64,000 bases of DNA from VBOC01 sp964512655 (GTDB taxonomy: Bacteria; Bacteroidota; Ignavibacteria; UBA10030; SZUA-254), in NCBI GenBank assembly GCA_964512655.1, contig CAZEJT010000008.1:1-64000 (forward strand), written 5' to 3'. The notes below the pieces were generated by a model. The model was given only the letters and a program-made list of their open reading frames with translations. It did not search any database and was not told the origin of the DNA. Both the position numbers and the translations under genes were made by a program. Of this stretch, positions 17,646 to 26,391 are shown piece after piece. The first letter of the stretch is position 1, and every line of letters starts with the position of its first letter.

Positions 17646-20600
17646 TTAGAAGAATGCTCTAACTTCTGCTTTCGCTGTATGCACCGGTGAGGATCCGCCC
17701 TCGCTTCGCCCGTCGTAGGTGACGGTGCCCTGAATGAACTGGGTGAGGCGGTAATCAACTCCGATGTGCCAGAGCCACGATCGCCCCGCAATCTTCCCGC
17801 CGGTCAGTTCGAACGGGGCGGCGCCATTGGCTCCGCGAAGGATGACCTCCTCACGCGTGAACTCTGCCCTCCCCTGTCCTCTGTCGCTGAGCGAGTAAAC
17901 CAGCCGCACCGCCTGGGTGTTGATCTCCGCGCGCGCAGTATCATAATTCTCCGCCTCCCCCCCCGTAAGCCGGATGCCCAGCTCAACGCTCTGCTCGGGC
18001 CGGTACGACCAGTCGGTCTGAACCTCCCCGGAAGCGACGCTCCGGACCCTGTAGTCCGGGCCCGGAGAATCGAGGATATCCTTCCTCGCGATAAAATCGG
18101 TCTGATTGGAGAATTCCTTCACCAACTGCCAGCGGGCCCGGACCGACCGCTCATTGGTGTAGGTCCGCTCGTCTGCGACAGCGTACTCCGTCAGCCCCCT
18201 CCTCTGTGTGAATCTCAGGCGCAGGGAAAAATCCTGACGGTTCTCCATGACGTAGATGTCCTGCGAAACCAGCGCGCTTCCCGCGATGGTCGTCAGCCCG
18301 TTAAGGAAATGGCTGAAGTGGAGAAGATAGATCTGCTTTTTGTCTGGTTCGCTGCTTCGTTCATCCACGCGCGCGTAGGTCTCCGCCGAGAGGAACCCGG
18401 GGATATTTCCCGGCCAGCTCCCGCGCCCGAAGAGTCGTTCCCCGTTGAGCCGCACCCGCGCCCCGGCTTTGAGATCAACCGTCGGGAGGAGATTATCGCC
18501 GGGGACCGTGACGCTGATGTAGTCGCCGTCGAACCGTGCGGGACGGAAATCCTGATCGTCCGTGATGTGGTTTCCGTTCACGTCTCCGACGTAGACAAAG
18601 TTACCCGTCCCCTTTTGCACCTGCTGATAGACGCGCTCCGGTTTCGACGTTTGCCCCGTTGCCAGCTCGTAGAGTAAATCGGATTCGACGCCTCTCTGAA
18701 AGGGGGTGAAGCGCGACTGGGAGCGGAGGAGAATATCCTGCAGATCGGGCTGACCCGGGCGGCGGAACGAATCCGACGGAGATTTCTTGCGGAGTGTCAG
18801 ATCGAGCGATGAGGTGAGCGAGTTCCACTCCCGCATCTGCCAGCCGTACTGCTGAGTCAGTGAAGCGAAAGCAGGCTCGAGTGCGCCCGCGGATAGCGAG
18901 TCTTCCCACCGGAATGCCAGGCTTGCGCGGAAAGATTGGCCCCCCGCGCTGTCGATCCGCACCCCCGGCGTGATCTCATTGAACCGGAAGCTTGAGGGCT
19001 TCGTCAGGCCCGTACCCGCGGCGGCGGCATGGAGATCTTCGCCGTTGTACGATATCTCCGGCCGGAAGGGTCCGGCGGACATCTCGGCGAGTGCGCGGTG
19101 GCGGTACCACGCAGATTGGTCGTCCGCCGGCGCATCCTCACTCTTGATCAATTCACCGTCGTAGCGCAGAACCGGGAGGCCCTCTCCGGAAATGCTTCCC
19201 GAGAGCGTGTACCGTCTCGAACGAAACTGATCGCCCCTTTGCATCCAGCCGAGCCCCCCGGTTACAGAAAGCGCTTCCATCGGGCCGAGCGTGACCGACC
19301 CCTCCCGGAGCTCCTCGTCGCGCCTCGACGAGTCGGCAATATTCCATTTCCGGTTGAACTCGATTTCATTGACTCTCTCCGGAGAGACGAAGCGCCGGTC
19401 GATGTATCGCTCCTTGAATTTCAGTCCAAGCGAGCCCAGGTCCCCCCCGCCGAGAGTCACATGCCTTGTCTCGAACTGCGCGCTCAAGGCGGCCGCGGGA
19501 CCCGTGTTGTCCTCATCTCCTATGGCCGAGAAGCGGTTCGGATCGAACCTCGAGATGGCATACTCCCCCCCGAGGGTCAGCTCGTCCGTCACCTTTGCTC
19601 CGAGAGTGAAATCCGCCAGGCGGTGCGCAGAAGGCATCGGCAGGAAGATGAACGGCATATAGCTTCCCCGGCTCAGGCCCGCAAACTGGTACCGGCCGAG
19701 CGAAAGGATTGAATAGTCTCCCTTGCCCGGGCCCACATAGCCGAAGGAAACGCTGTACACCGCGTTGAGGGAATCCGAAGGTGCGAAGCGGTAGAGGGAG
19801 ATTGCGCTGTCGGAACCCGAGGGGCTTGTGACGACCGTGTCGATTCTCGCGTACTGGCCCTTCCCCGCCCCTACGAAGACCGCCCCCGGCCGAACCGCTT
19901 TCAGCGGGTCGTCGCCTGAGGCGCGCAGGATCGCCTTATCCGAGTCGCTGAGGGAGACCTCGACCGGCGAATCCTGATTGTCGTTCTCCGTGAGGAATTC
20001 GGCGCCGACGGTCAGCCTGCGGTCGAAGAACCCGGCCGACGATTTTGCGGCGGCGAAGTTGCGGCTGAAGCGGCGGTCTGTGTATTCGAAGTCCACGGCG
20101 ATCCGGGTAGAGCGTACGATAAATCGGCGGGGAGTGAATGTCACCTCCGCGGCCGCATAATCGATGACGTAATCGTTGATCTCCCCGCGTGTCATCCGCT
20201 CGCCGTTGACGTAGACGCGCTCGCTTCCCGCGATGACAAGGATGTCGCGCTCGCCGTTCGCCCCGCTAAGCCGGTAGGGACCCTGTACGCCGTCCGCCCC
20301 CTGGATCTGGTTGGTCTCGAACTTGCCTCTCGGGGCCGCGGCCGCAAGGAGGATGTCGCCTTCGGTTGCCCCGGCGCGAAACGCTCCGGTCCCTTTGGCG
20401 CCCTGCAGTTTCCGGTTCACGGAACCGAACTCATTTCCCGAGAGGCCCAGATTGAAGTCTCCGAGGGTGGCGCTGAGGTCGTTTCCGCGCAGCTCGACGA
20501 AGACCTTGTCAACTTCCTGCAGCGTCCGCGTCGTTCCTTCGGGCTGTATGGGCGAGTTTTCGTCCGTCAGCGCGGCCACGACCTCAAGATCGCGGGTGAG

Positions 20601-21167
20601 ACTCCCGGCCATCTGCAGGCGGAAGCCGGAATTCAGAGAAAGGTCGCGGTTCGACCCCACCGTGAAGCCCCGGGCGATGCTTCCGCTCTTCTGAAGATTG
20701 GAGCCGAAGAGGTCGTCGAAGGAAAACCCGCGCCCGGTAGGCCGCGGCGCCGGCGTTCTCCCTGCGGCCCCCGAATCGGCCCGCACGGTGGGCAGACGAT
20801 GGGCATACGAGCGTTGAACGCTGATCGGAAGAGCCTGATAGGAGGCGCTCAGCGTGGAGGTGTCGGCCTTCGGTCCCGCCGCCCGGAACGGCCGGTGAAG
20901 CCTCACAGTGCCGGACCTGTAGTCGATCGTGTAGTCGGCGGGGCTTCTGAGGCGTACCGAGTCGAGGAGGAGAACTTCGGATGCGGGGATGACGAACTCA
21001 TGCGTGAGCGACACGACTGAATCACGGGCCGTGATTCTGAACTCGTCGTGAAGCGCCGCCGCCGGAGGCGCGGCGGAGTGTGTCTGTCCGCGCAGCGCCG
21101 GAGAAAGTACGAGAAGCGACGCGGCGAGGAGCGCCGCCGGCGGTTTACGGGGACTGACAGATCGCAT
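17646..21167 (-). CDS. Large putative outer-membrane beta-barrel protein (1173 residues)
   Basis: I do not recognise a named family. A signal peptide is clear (AALLAASLLVLSPALRG). An Ig-like or strand-rich N-terminal region follows (residues 40-130), then a proline-rich linker (about 130-145). The remaining thousand residues are dense in alternating polar/aromatic strands (GFRLQMAGSLTRDLEVVAAL, LGDFNLGLSGNEFGSVNRKL, GYVGPGKGDYSILSLGRYQFAG, DFTLGAKVTDELTLGGEYAIS). The chain ends KAEVRAFF, an aromatic terminus typical of barrels handled by the BAM machine. There is no TonB box or plug that I can see. It is transcribed alone, back to back with the hisC-like operon. Confidence 0.7.
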   Translation of the reverse strand: MRSVSPRKPPAALLAASLLVLSPALRGQTHSAAPPAAALHDEFRITARDSVVSLTHEFVIPASEVLLLDSVRLRSPADYTIDYRSGTVRLHRPFRAAGPKADTSTLSASYQALPISVQRSYAHRLPTVRADSGAAGRTPAPRPTGRGFSFDDLFGSNLQKSGSIARGFTVGSNRDLSLNSGFRLQMAGSLTRDLEVVAALTDENSPIQPEGTTRTLQEVDKVFVELRGNDLSATLGDFNLGLSGNEFGSVNRKLQGAKGTGAFRAGATEGDILLAAAAPRGKFETNQIQGADGVQGPYRLSGANGERDILVIAGSERVYVNGERMTRGEINDYVIDYAAAEVTFTPRRFIVRSTRIAVDFEYTDRRFSRNFAAAKSSAGFFDRRLTVGAEFLTENDNQDSPVEVSLSDSDKAILRASGDDPLKAVRPGAVFVGAGKGQYARIDTVVTSPSGSDSAISLYRFAPSDSLNAVYSVSFGYVGPGKGDYSILSLGRYQFAGLSRGSYMPFIFLPMPSAHRLADFTLGAKVTDELTLGGEYAISRFDPNRFSAIGDEDNTGPAAALSAQFETRHVTLGGGDLGSLGLKFKERYIDRRFVSPERVNEIEFNRKWNIADSSRRDEELREGSVTLGPMEALSVTGGLGWMQRGDQFRSRRYTLSGSISGEGLPVLRYDGELIKSEDAPADDQSAWYRHRALAEMSAGPFRPEISYNGEDLHAAAAGTGLTKPSSFRFNEITPGVRIDSAGGQSFRASLAFRWEDSLSAGALEPAFASLTQQYGWQMREWNSLTSSLDLTLRKKSPSDSFRRPGQPDLQDILLRSQSRFTPFQRGVESDLLYELATGQTSKPERVYQQVQKGTGNFVYVGDVNGNHITDDQDFRPARFDGDYISVTVPGDNLLPTVDLKAGARVRLNGERLFGRGSWPGNIPGFLSAETYARVDERSSEPDKKQIYLLHFSHFLNGLTTIAGSALVSQDIYVMENRQDFSLRLRFTQRRGLTEYAVADERTYTNERSVRARWQLVKEFSNQTDFIARKDILDSPGPDYRVRSVASGEVQTDWSYRPEQSVELGIRLTGGEAENYDTARAEINTQAVRLVYSLSDRGQGRAEFTREEVILRGANGAAPFELTGGKIAGRSWLWHIGVDYRLTQFIQGTVTYDGRSEGGSSPVHTAKAEVRAFF

Positions 21168-21180
21168 TCATTGAATGCCC

Positions 21181-21210
21181 TATGGTAAGGAATTTTGTCC
21201 CGATATTCAA
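21181..21210 (-). promoter_or_regulatory. Promoter for the large outer-membrane gene
   Basis: Minus strand TTG (21210..21208), 20-base spacer, TACCATA (21187..21181). Its TTG box is only four bases from that of the divergent hisC-like promoter. The -7 box begins 20 bases before the ATG. Confidence 0.6.
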
Positions 21211-21214
21211 TTGA

Positions 21215-21244
21215 TTGATTTTAAGAGCCGCGTTTGCTATCTTG
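21215..21244 (+). promoter_or_regulatory. Promoter for the aminotransferase/tyrosine operon
   Basis: TTG (21215-21217), 20-base spacer, TATCTTG (21238-21244). It leaves a leader of about 45 bases before the ATG at 21297. Confidence 0.65.
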
Positions 21245-21296
21245 CCAACGACGCTTGCCACCCCCACGGATCAACCCGAACGCAACGATACCGCGG

Positions 21297-22394
21297 ATGT
21301 CCCTCGTTCCACCATACATCGAGACTCTTCAACCCTACAAACCCGGAAGGCCGATCGCGGAGATTCAGCGCGAGCTGGGGCTGAAGCGAGTCGTCAAGCT
21401 CGCTTCGAACGAAAACCCTCTTGGGCCTTCTCCTCTTGCGCTGAAGGGGCTCCACGATTCGCTCGCCGAACTTCACAGATACCCCACCGGCGGATACGAC
21501 CTCAGATCGCTCCTGGCGGCGAGGTTCAACGTCAAAACCGAGAATGTGATCGCCGGTGCGGGCTCGGAAGGGATCATGTCGGATATCATCAGGACCTTCC
21601 TCTGCGACGAGGACGAGGTCCTGACCACCGAGGGGGCGTTCATCGGCTTTCAGGTCCTTTCTAAGTCCCGGGGGGTCGCCTACCGGACCGTACCGTACAG
21701 AAACTGGCATTACGACCTTGAGGGGATTGCACGGAGCATCAACGAACATACGAAAATCATTTACCTGGCCAACCCGAACAACCCGACGGGGACGATTTTC
21801 ACGAAGGACGAATTCGACGCCTTTTACGCCAGAGTTCCCGAACGAGTCCTGATCATCCTCGACGAGGCGTATTTCGAGTACGCGCGGCACAATCCGATTT
21901 ATCCCGACTCCATGCAATACCGCTACGACAACGTCATTACGCTCCGGACATTCTCAAAGATCTACGGGCTCGCGGGAATCCGGATTGGCTACGGGTTCGC
22001 GCACGGGGACCTCATCAAGAACCTGTTGAAGGTCAAGCTCCCTTTCGAGCCCAGCACTCCGGCCCAGGCCGCCGGGATTGCGGCGCTCCAGGACGCCGAC
22101 TTTCTGCGCAGATCGCTGGAGATGAATGCGCGGGGCCTTGAGTACCAGATGAGGGCGTTTTCCGAGATGGAGCTCGAAGTCGTCCCCTCCGAAGCGAACT
22201 TTACGATGGTCGTCCGGCCGGGCGAAGCGGACGCCGAATCCCTCTCGCAAGAACTGTTGAAAGAGGGGGTCATCATCCGTCCGCTCCGCGCGTTCGGTCT
22301 CCCGAACTGCCTCCGCATCACTGTGGGGACAGACGATGAGAACGAGATCCTCGTGAAGGCGCTGCGGCGGGTGCTTTCCAGAACCTACGCCTGA
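21297..22394 (+). CDS. hisC: HisC-family aminotransferase (histidinol-phosphate or aromatic amino acid)
   Basis: Fold-type I PLP aminotransferase of 365 residues. Marks: LASNENPLGPSP, YPTGGYDLRSLLAARF, NPNNPTGT, DEAYFEY, the PLP lysine in TLRTFSKIYGLAGIRIGYG, and the C-terminal arginine in NCLRITVGTDDEN. Sequence alone fits HisC. No other his genes are nearby, and the gene precedes 4-hydroxyphenylpyruvate dioxygenase. HisC-type enzymes often accept aromatic amino acids, so here it may make 4-hydroxyphenylpyruvate from tyrosine. The ATG at 21297 opens the family N-terminus (LVPPYIETLQPYKPG). Confidence 0.88.
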   Translation: MSLVPPYIETLQPYKPGRPIAEIQRELGLKRVVKLASNENPLGPSPLALKGLHDSLAELHRYPTGGYDLRSLLAARFNVKTENVIAGAGSEGIMSDIIRTFLCDEDEVLTTEGAFIGFQVLSKSRGVAYRTVPYRNWHYDLEGIARSINEHTKIIYLANPNNPTGTIFTKDEFDAFYARVPERVLIILDEAYFEYARHNPIYPDSMQYRYDNVITLRTFSKIYGLAGIRIGYGFAHGDLIKNLLKVKLPFEPSTPAQAAGIAALQDADFLRRSLEMNARGLEYQMRAFSEMELEVVPSEANFTMVVRPGEADAESLSQELLKEGVIIRPLRAFGLPNCLRITVGTDDENEILVKALRRVLSRTYA

Positions 22395-22430
22395 ATGACG
22401 GCGCGACCGCGGGCCCGCCGGAGAGTACGG

Positions 22431-22454
22431 TAGGCGCCGGCTTTAGCCGGCGTC
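22431..22454 (+). repeat. Family-A palindrome between hisC-like and hppD genes
   Basis: Preceded by CGG, it reads TAGGCGCCGGC-TTTA-GCCGGCGTC. The perfect 7-bp stem CGCCGGC/GCCGGCG spans 22435-22452. It sits inside the putative operon, 30 bases before the hppD start, and could act as an RNA hairpin in the transcript. Confidence 0.85.
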
Positions 22455-22481
22455 CCGCGATTACAATTGTAAGGAGCATCC

Positions 22482-23615
22482 ATGGCACAGGAAGCGAAAC
22501 AGGCACCGAACTCCGCCGTTGAGAAAGACTTTCTTCCGATCAACGGGACTGATTACATAGAGTTTTATGTCGGCAACGCCAAGCAGTCGTCCCACTATTA
22601 CCGTTCGGCGTGGGGATTCAAACTGGTGGCCTATGCCGGGCTTGAAACGGGAGTGAGGGACCGCTCCTCGTATGTGTTGCAGCAGAACAAGATCCGCTTC
22701 GTGCTGACGACGCCGCTCGGGCCCGAGCACGCTATCACCGACCACATCAGGCTGCACGGAGACGGGGTGAGAGATCTCGCTCTCTGGGTTGACGACGCCG
22801 AGTCCGCCTACCGCGAGACCACCAAGCGGGGGGCGCGGGGAGTCATGGAACCCACGGTGTTCCGCGACGAATTCGGCGAGATCAATAAGTCCGCGATCGC
22901 GATCTACGGCGACACGATTCACACGTTCGTCGAGCGGAAAAATTACAGAGGGGCCTTCATGCCGGGCTACCGGTCCGTACCGGGCGAGGACACCATCGGC
23001 CGCGATGCGGGACTTCAGTATGTCGACCACTGCGTGGGCAACGTGGAGCTCGGCGCGATGAACAAGTGGGTCGAATTTTATATGTCGGTGATGGGCTTCA
23101 AGCTCTACCAGCATTTCGACGACAAGGATATATCAACGGAGTATTCCGCCCTGATGTCGAAGGTCCTCTCCAACGGCAACGAGCGGATCAAGTTCCCCAT
23201 CAACGAGCCGGCCGCCGGGAAGCGAAAATCGCAGATCGAGGAGTACCTCGAGTACTACCGCTCTCCGGGAGTCCAGCACATCGCGATGGCGACGAGCGAC
23301 ATCATTCAGACCGTCGGTCTCCTCCAGAGCCGCGGCGTGGAGTTCCTCCGGGTCCCGTCCTCATACTACGATGAGCTCGAGGGCCGCGTCGGCCGGATCG
23401 ACGAGCCGATCGACGAGCTGAAAAAGCTCGGTATTCTCGTCGACCGTGACGATGAAGGGTATATGCTGCAGATTTTCACCAAGCCGGTTGAGGACCGCCC
23501 CACCCTGTTTTTCGAGTGCATCCAGAGGAAAGGGAGCAGGAGCTTCGGGAAGGGGAATTTCAAGGCGTTGTTCGAGGCCATTGAGAGGGAGCAGGCAATC
23601 AGAGGAAATCTCTGA
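22482..23615 (+). CDS. hppD: 4-hydroxyphenylpyruvate dioxygenase
   Basis: Fe(II) dioxygenase that turns 4-hydroxyphenylpyruvate into homogentisate. Two vicinal-oxygen-chelate domains are visible (about residues 20-150 and 175-340). The metal ligands are the histidine in QYVDHCVGNV, the histidine in GVQHIAMATSDI and the glutamate in LFFECIQRKG. FGKGNFKALFEAIEREQ is the typical C-terminal helix. At 377 residues it has the normal bacterial length. A good AAGGAG ribosome site precedes the ATG. Next in the pathway are the HGD and FAH-type genes downstream. Confidence 0.96.
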   Translation: MAQEAKQAPNSAVEKDFLPINGTDYIEFYVGNAKQSSHYYRSAWGFKLVAYAGLETGVRDRSSYVLQQNKIRFVLTTPLGPEHAITDHIRLHGDGVRDLALWVDDAESAYRETTKRGARGVMEPTVFRDEFGEINKSAIAIYGDTIHTFVERKNYRGAFMPGYRSVPGEDTIGRDAGLQYVDHCVGNVELGAMNKWVEFYMSVMGFKLYQHFDDKDISTEYSALMSKVLSNGNERIKFPINEPAAGKRKSQIEEYLEYYRSPGVQHIAMATSDIIQTVGLLQSRGVEFLRVPSSYYDELEGRVGRIDEPIDELKKLGILVDRDDEGYMLQIFTKPVEDRPTLFFECIQRKGSRSFGKGNFKALFEAIEREQAIRGNL

Positions 23616-23654
23616 TCGCCGCATACGGTTCTCTGAACATCTTCCGAACCCCTC

Positions 23655-24644
23655 GTGCGCCTGTGCACATTCGAAGTTAGGACTGCGCTCGGCACGCGGC
23701 GCAGGCTGGGGCTCGTCATCCCCGGCGGGATACTCGATCTCAACTCCGCAACGTCATGGCACCTCGCCGCGAACGGAGAAGCGCAGCCCCGGCGGATCGC
23801 AGACGCGCTCGTCCCTCCATCCATGCTCGAGTTCCTCCGGGGAGGGCCTACGTCTCTCACGTTTGCGCTCGCGGCAGTCGAGCGCGCGTCGGATGTACTC
23901 AAAGGAGGAATCCTTCCTCCGGGTCCGGAAGGGGAAACGCTTCTCTTCGCCCAGCGGGAGGTGCGGGTCATCGCTCCCCTCCCCCGCCCTTCGTCGATGC
24001 GCGACTTCTACGCCTTCGAGGATCACGTGAAGAAAGGGTTCGAGAAGCGGGGAGAGCCGATGCCGAAGGAATGGTATGAGATGCCTGTCTACTACAAGGG
24101 CAATCACCAGAGCATCGTGGGACCCGACGAAGACGTGGCCTGGCCTTCGTTCACCGAGCGCTTCGATTACGAGCTTGAGCTTGCCGTCATTATCGGCAAA
24201 GAAGGAAGGGACATCCCCGAGGGGCGCGCGCGGGAGCACATCGCGGGCTTTACCGTCATGAACGACTTCAGCGCCCGCGACATGCAGCGGAAGGAGATGA
24301 AGGTGAGGCTCGGGCCGGCGAAGGGGAAGGATTTCGCTACCGCCATCGGGCCGCACCTCGTCACGCCCGATGAAATCGGCGATCCGTACAACCTCCGGAT
24401 GACGGCGAAGGTCAACGGGGAGCTCTGGTCCGATGGGAACTCCCGCAGCATCCACTACACCTTCGAGCAGATGATCGCGTTCGCATCGACGGCCGAGACG
24501 CTTTACCCGGGGGACCTGATCGGTTCAGGTACCGTCGGCGGAGGGTGCGGGCTTGAACTCGACCGGTGGGTCTCGCCCGGCGACACCATAGAGCTGGAAA
24601 TCGAAAAGGTCGGCATGTTGAAAAACAGAATCGTCAAGAGTTGA
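23655..24644 (+). CDS. Fumarylacetoacetate hydrolase family protein
   Basis: Likely fumarylacetoacetase, splitting fumarylacetoacetate to fumarate and acetoacetate in the last step of tyrosine breakdown. The FAH domain starts near residue 110 (RDFYAFEDHVKKGFEKRG). Metal-site motifs are FDYELELAVIIGK (E-x-E) and NDFSARDMQ (D), and GTVGGGCGLEL lines the catalytic core. At 329 residues it is shorter than animal FAH (about 420), as many bacterial versions are. The start is GTG at 23655. A related function such as maleylpyruvate-type hydrolase is possible, but the operon with hppD and hmgA favours fumarylacetoacetase. Confidence 0.9.
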   Translation: MRLCTFEVRTALGTRRRLGLVIPGGILDLNSATSWHLAANGEAQPRRIADALVPPSMLEFLRGGPTSLTFALAAVERASDVLKGGILPPGPEGETLLFAQREVRVIAPLPRPSSMRDFYAFEDHVKKGFEKRGEPMPKEWYEMPVYYKGNHQSIVGPDEDVAWPSFTERFDYELELAVIIGKEGRDIPEGRAREHIAGFTVMNDFSARDMQRKEMKVRLGPAKGKDFATAIGPHLVTPDEIGDPYNLRMTAKVNGELWSDGNSRSIHYTFEQMIAFASTAETLYPGDLIGSGTVGGGCGLELDRWVSPGDTIELEIEKVGMLKNRIVKS

Positions 24645-24660
24645 ATCAAAGGAGCAGCCC

Positions 24661-25761
24661 ATGTACCCATTGCAAAAAGGAAAGAGCGCGAAGCAGGCGC
24701 ATGTCGGATTGCCGGCGGGGACGTTCGAAGAGGAACACGGCAGGCAGGGGTTTTACGGAAAATCCTCCCACCTCTACCATGCTCACGCGCCCACGGACTG
24801 GACGCGGATTACGGGAGCGGTGCGCCCTCATGCGATCGACTGCAATCGGCTCGAGCCGACCGACCGGACAGACCCCTGCGGCTCGCCGGTGGCGTTTCTG
24901 AAAAACGGCGAGATCACCATCTACGTATCGCGCCGCTCCGCCCCGATGCCCTTCTATTACCGGAACGCGGACGGCGACGAGCTCTACTTCGTTCACCGGG
25001 GCACGGGGGTCATCGAGACGGACTGGGGGCCCCTTGAGTTTGAGCCGGGCGATTACGTCAATATTCCGCGGGCAGCCACCTACAGACTCATCCCCAAGAC
25101 GAACGACAATTTTTTCCTGATCGTCCAGTCCTCCGGCGAATTCGACCAGCCCCAGAAAGGGGTCCTGGGCCAGCACGCCTTGTACGATCCGGCCGTGGTC
25201 GTTACTCCCGAGCCAACGCCGATCCTCGACGACAACCGCGAGTGGGAGGTGAGGATAAAGTTTCAGGATCAGTTTTCGTCCATTTTCTATCCGTTCAATC
25301 CGATGGACGTAGTCGGGTGGAAGGGGGACCTGACAGCCTGGAAGCTGAGGATGCGCGACATCCGCCCGGTCGTGAGCCCCCGGGCGCACCTGGCTCCGAG
25401 CGTCCATACATCCTTCGTCACCCCCGGGGCCGTCGTCTGCAGTTTCGTCCCGCGGCCGATCGAAGAAGAGCCTGATGCGCTGAAGGTCCCCTTCTTCCAC
25501 CGGAATACCGATTCGGACGAATTCATTTTTTATCACGAGGGCGATTTTATCAGCCGGCAGGATATCGGACCGGGCATGGTCACTCTCCACCCACGCGGCA
25601 TCCACCACGGCCCGCATCCCAAGGCGCTCGCCAATCAGGGGAAGAAGAAGTACACGGACGAGTACGCCGTGATGATCGACACCGTCAACCCGATCTTCCT
25701 GACCACCGAGGGAGAGGCTGCGGAGCGGAAGGACTACTGGAAAAGCTGGATGGAGAAGTAA
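24661..25761 (+). CDS. hmgA: Homogentisate 1,2-dioxygenase
   Basis: Cupin Fe(II) dioxygenase that opens the ring of homogentisate to maleylacetoacetate. The N-terminal cupin includes RNADGDELYFVHRGTGVIET and EFEPGDYVNIPR. The C-terminal metal site is in FHRNTDSDEFIFYHEGDF and LHPRGIHHGPHP. At 366 residues it is shorter than the proteobacterial and animal enzymes (about 430-445), matching a compact subgroup. A GGAG site precedes the ATG and the gene lies 16 bases after the FAH gene. A maleylacetoacetate isomerase is not in the window. Confidence 0.95.
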   Translation: MYPLQKGKSAKQAHVGLPAGTFEEEHGRQGFYGKSSHLYHAHAPTDWTRITGAVRPHAIDCNRLEPTDRTDPCGSPVAFLKNGEITIYVSRRSAPMPFYYRNADGDELYFVHRGTGVIETDWGPLEFEPGDYVNIPRAATYRLIPKTNDNFFLIVQSSGEFDQPQKGVLGQHALYDPAVVVTPEPTPILDDNREWEVRIKFQDQFSSIFYPFNPMDVVGWKGDLTAWKLRMRDIRPVVSPRAHLAPSVHTSFVTPGAVVCSFVPRPIEEEPDALKVPFFHRNTDSDEFIFYHEGDFISRQDIGPGMVTLHPRGIHHGPHPKALANQGKKKYTDEYAVMIDTVNPIFLTTEGEAAERKDYWKSWMEK

Positions 25762-26391
25762 TTGATCGTCAATCCATCCGCCGAGGAGTACCGGAACGTC
25801 TACAAGCTCATGATCGGCGCAATCGTTCCGCGCCCGATCGCGTTTGTCTCGTCGCTCAGCGCCGACGGCGTCCGAAACCTGGCGCCGTTCAGCTTCTTCA
25901 CCGGCATCAGCGCCAACCCCCCCGTGATCTGCTTTTCCACGATGAGGCGCAGCAGCGACGGCGCCCGGAAGGACACGCTGAACAACATCGAGGCCACCGG
26001 TGAGTTCGTCGTGAACGTGGTGTCGGAGCCGATCGCCGAACAGATGAATCTCTCCTCGGCGGAGTTTCCACCCGGGGTCGACGAATTCGTCGAGTCGGGC
26101 CTCACCCCGGTCCCGAGCGATCTCGTCAAACCACCTCGGGTGCAGGAGTCGCCGATCAACATGGAATGCCGTCTCGTGCAGATCGTCCATGTGAGCCCCA
26201 GGCCTCTGGGAGGGAGCCTCATCCTCGGAGAAATCCTCCGGTTCCATATCCGGGATGAGCTCTTTGAAAACTTCAGAATAGATCCGGACAAGCTCCGCCC
26301 GATCGGGCGCATGGGAGGCCCCACGTTCACGCGCACGACCGACCGGTTCGATCTGATAAGGCCGAAAACCGGCGAGATCCGAAACCCGTGA
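25762..26391 (+). CDS. Flavin reductase-like, FMN-binding split-barrel protein
   Basis: A 209-residue protein of the flavin-reductase/YP-type split barrel. Motifs include YKLMIGAIVPRPIAFVSSLSADG at the N-terminus, NLAPFSFFTGISANPPVICFS, KDTLNNIEATGEFVVNVVSE and PRVQESPINMECRLVQI. Such proteins reduce FMN with NAD(P)H or bind flavin for oxygenases. It starts with TTG directly on the hmgA stop (TAA TTG), with GGAG upstream, so it belongs to the catabolic operon. Its exact substrate is unknown; a supporting redox role or an auxiliary aromatic oxygenase is inferred. Confidence 0.88.
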   Translation: MIVNPSAEEYRNVYKLMIGAIVPRPIAFVSSLSADGVRNLAPFSFFTGISANPPVICFSTMRRSSDGARKDTLNNIEATGEFVVNVVSEPIAEQMNLSSAEFPPGVDEFVESGLTPVPSDLVKPPRVQESPINMECRLVQIVHVSPRPLGGSLILGEILRFHIRDELFENFRIDPDKLRPIGRMGGPTFTRTTDRFDLIRPKTGEIRNP

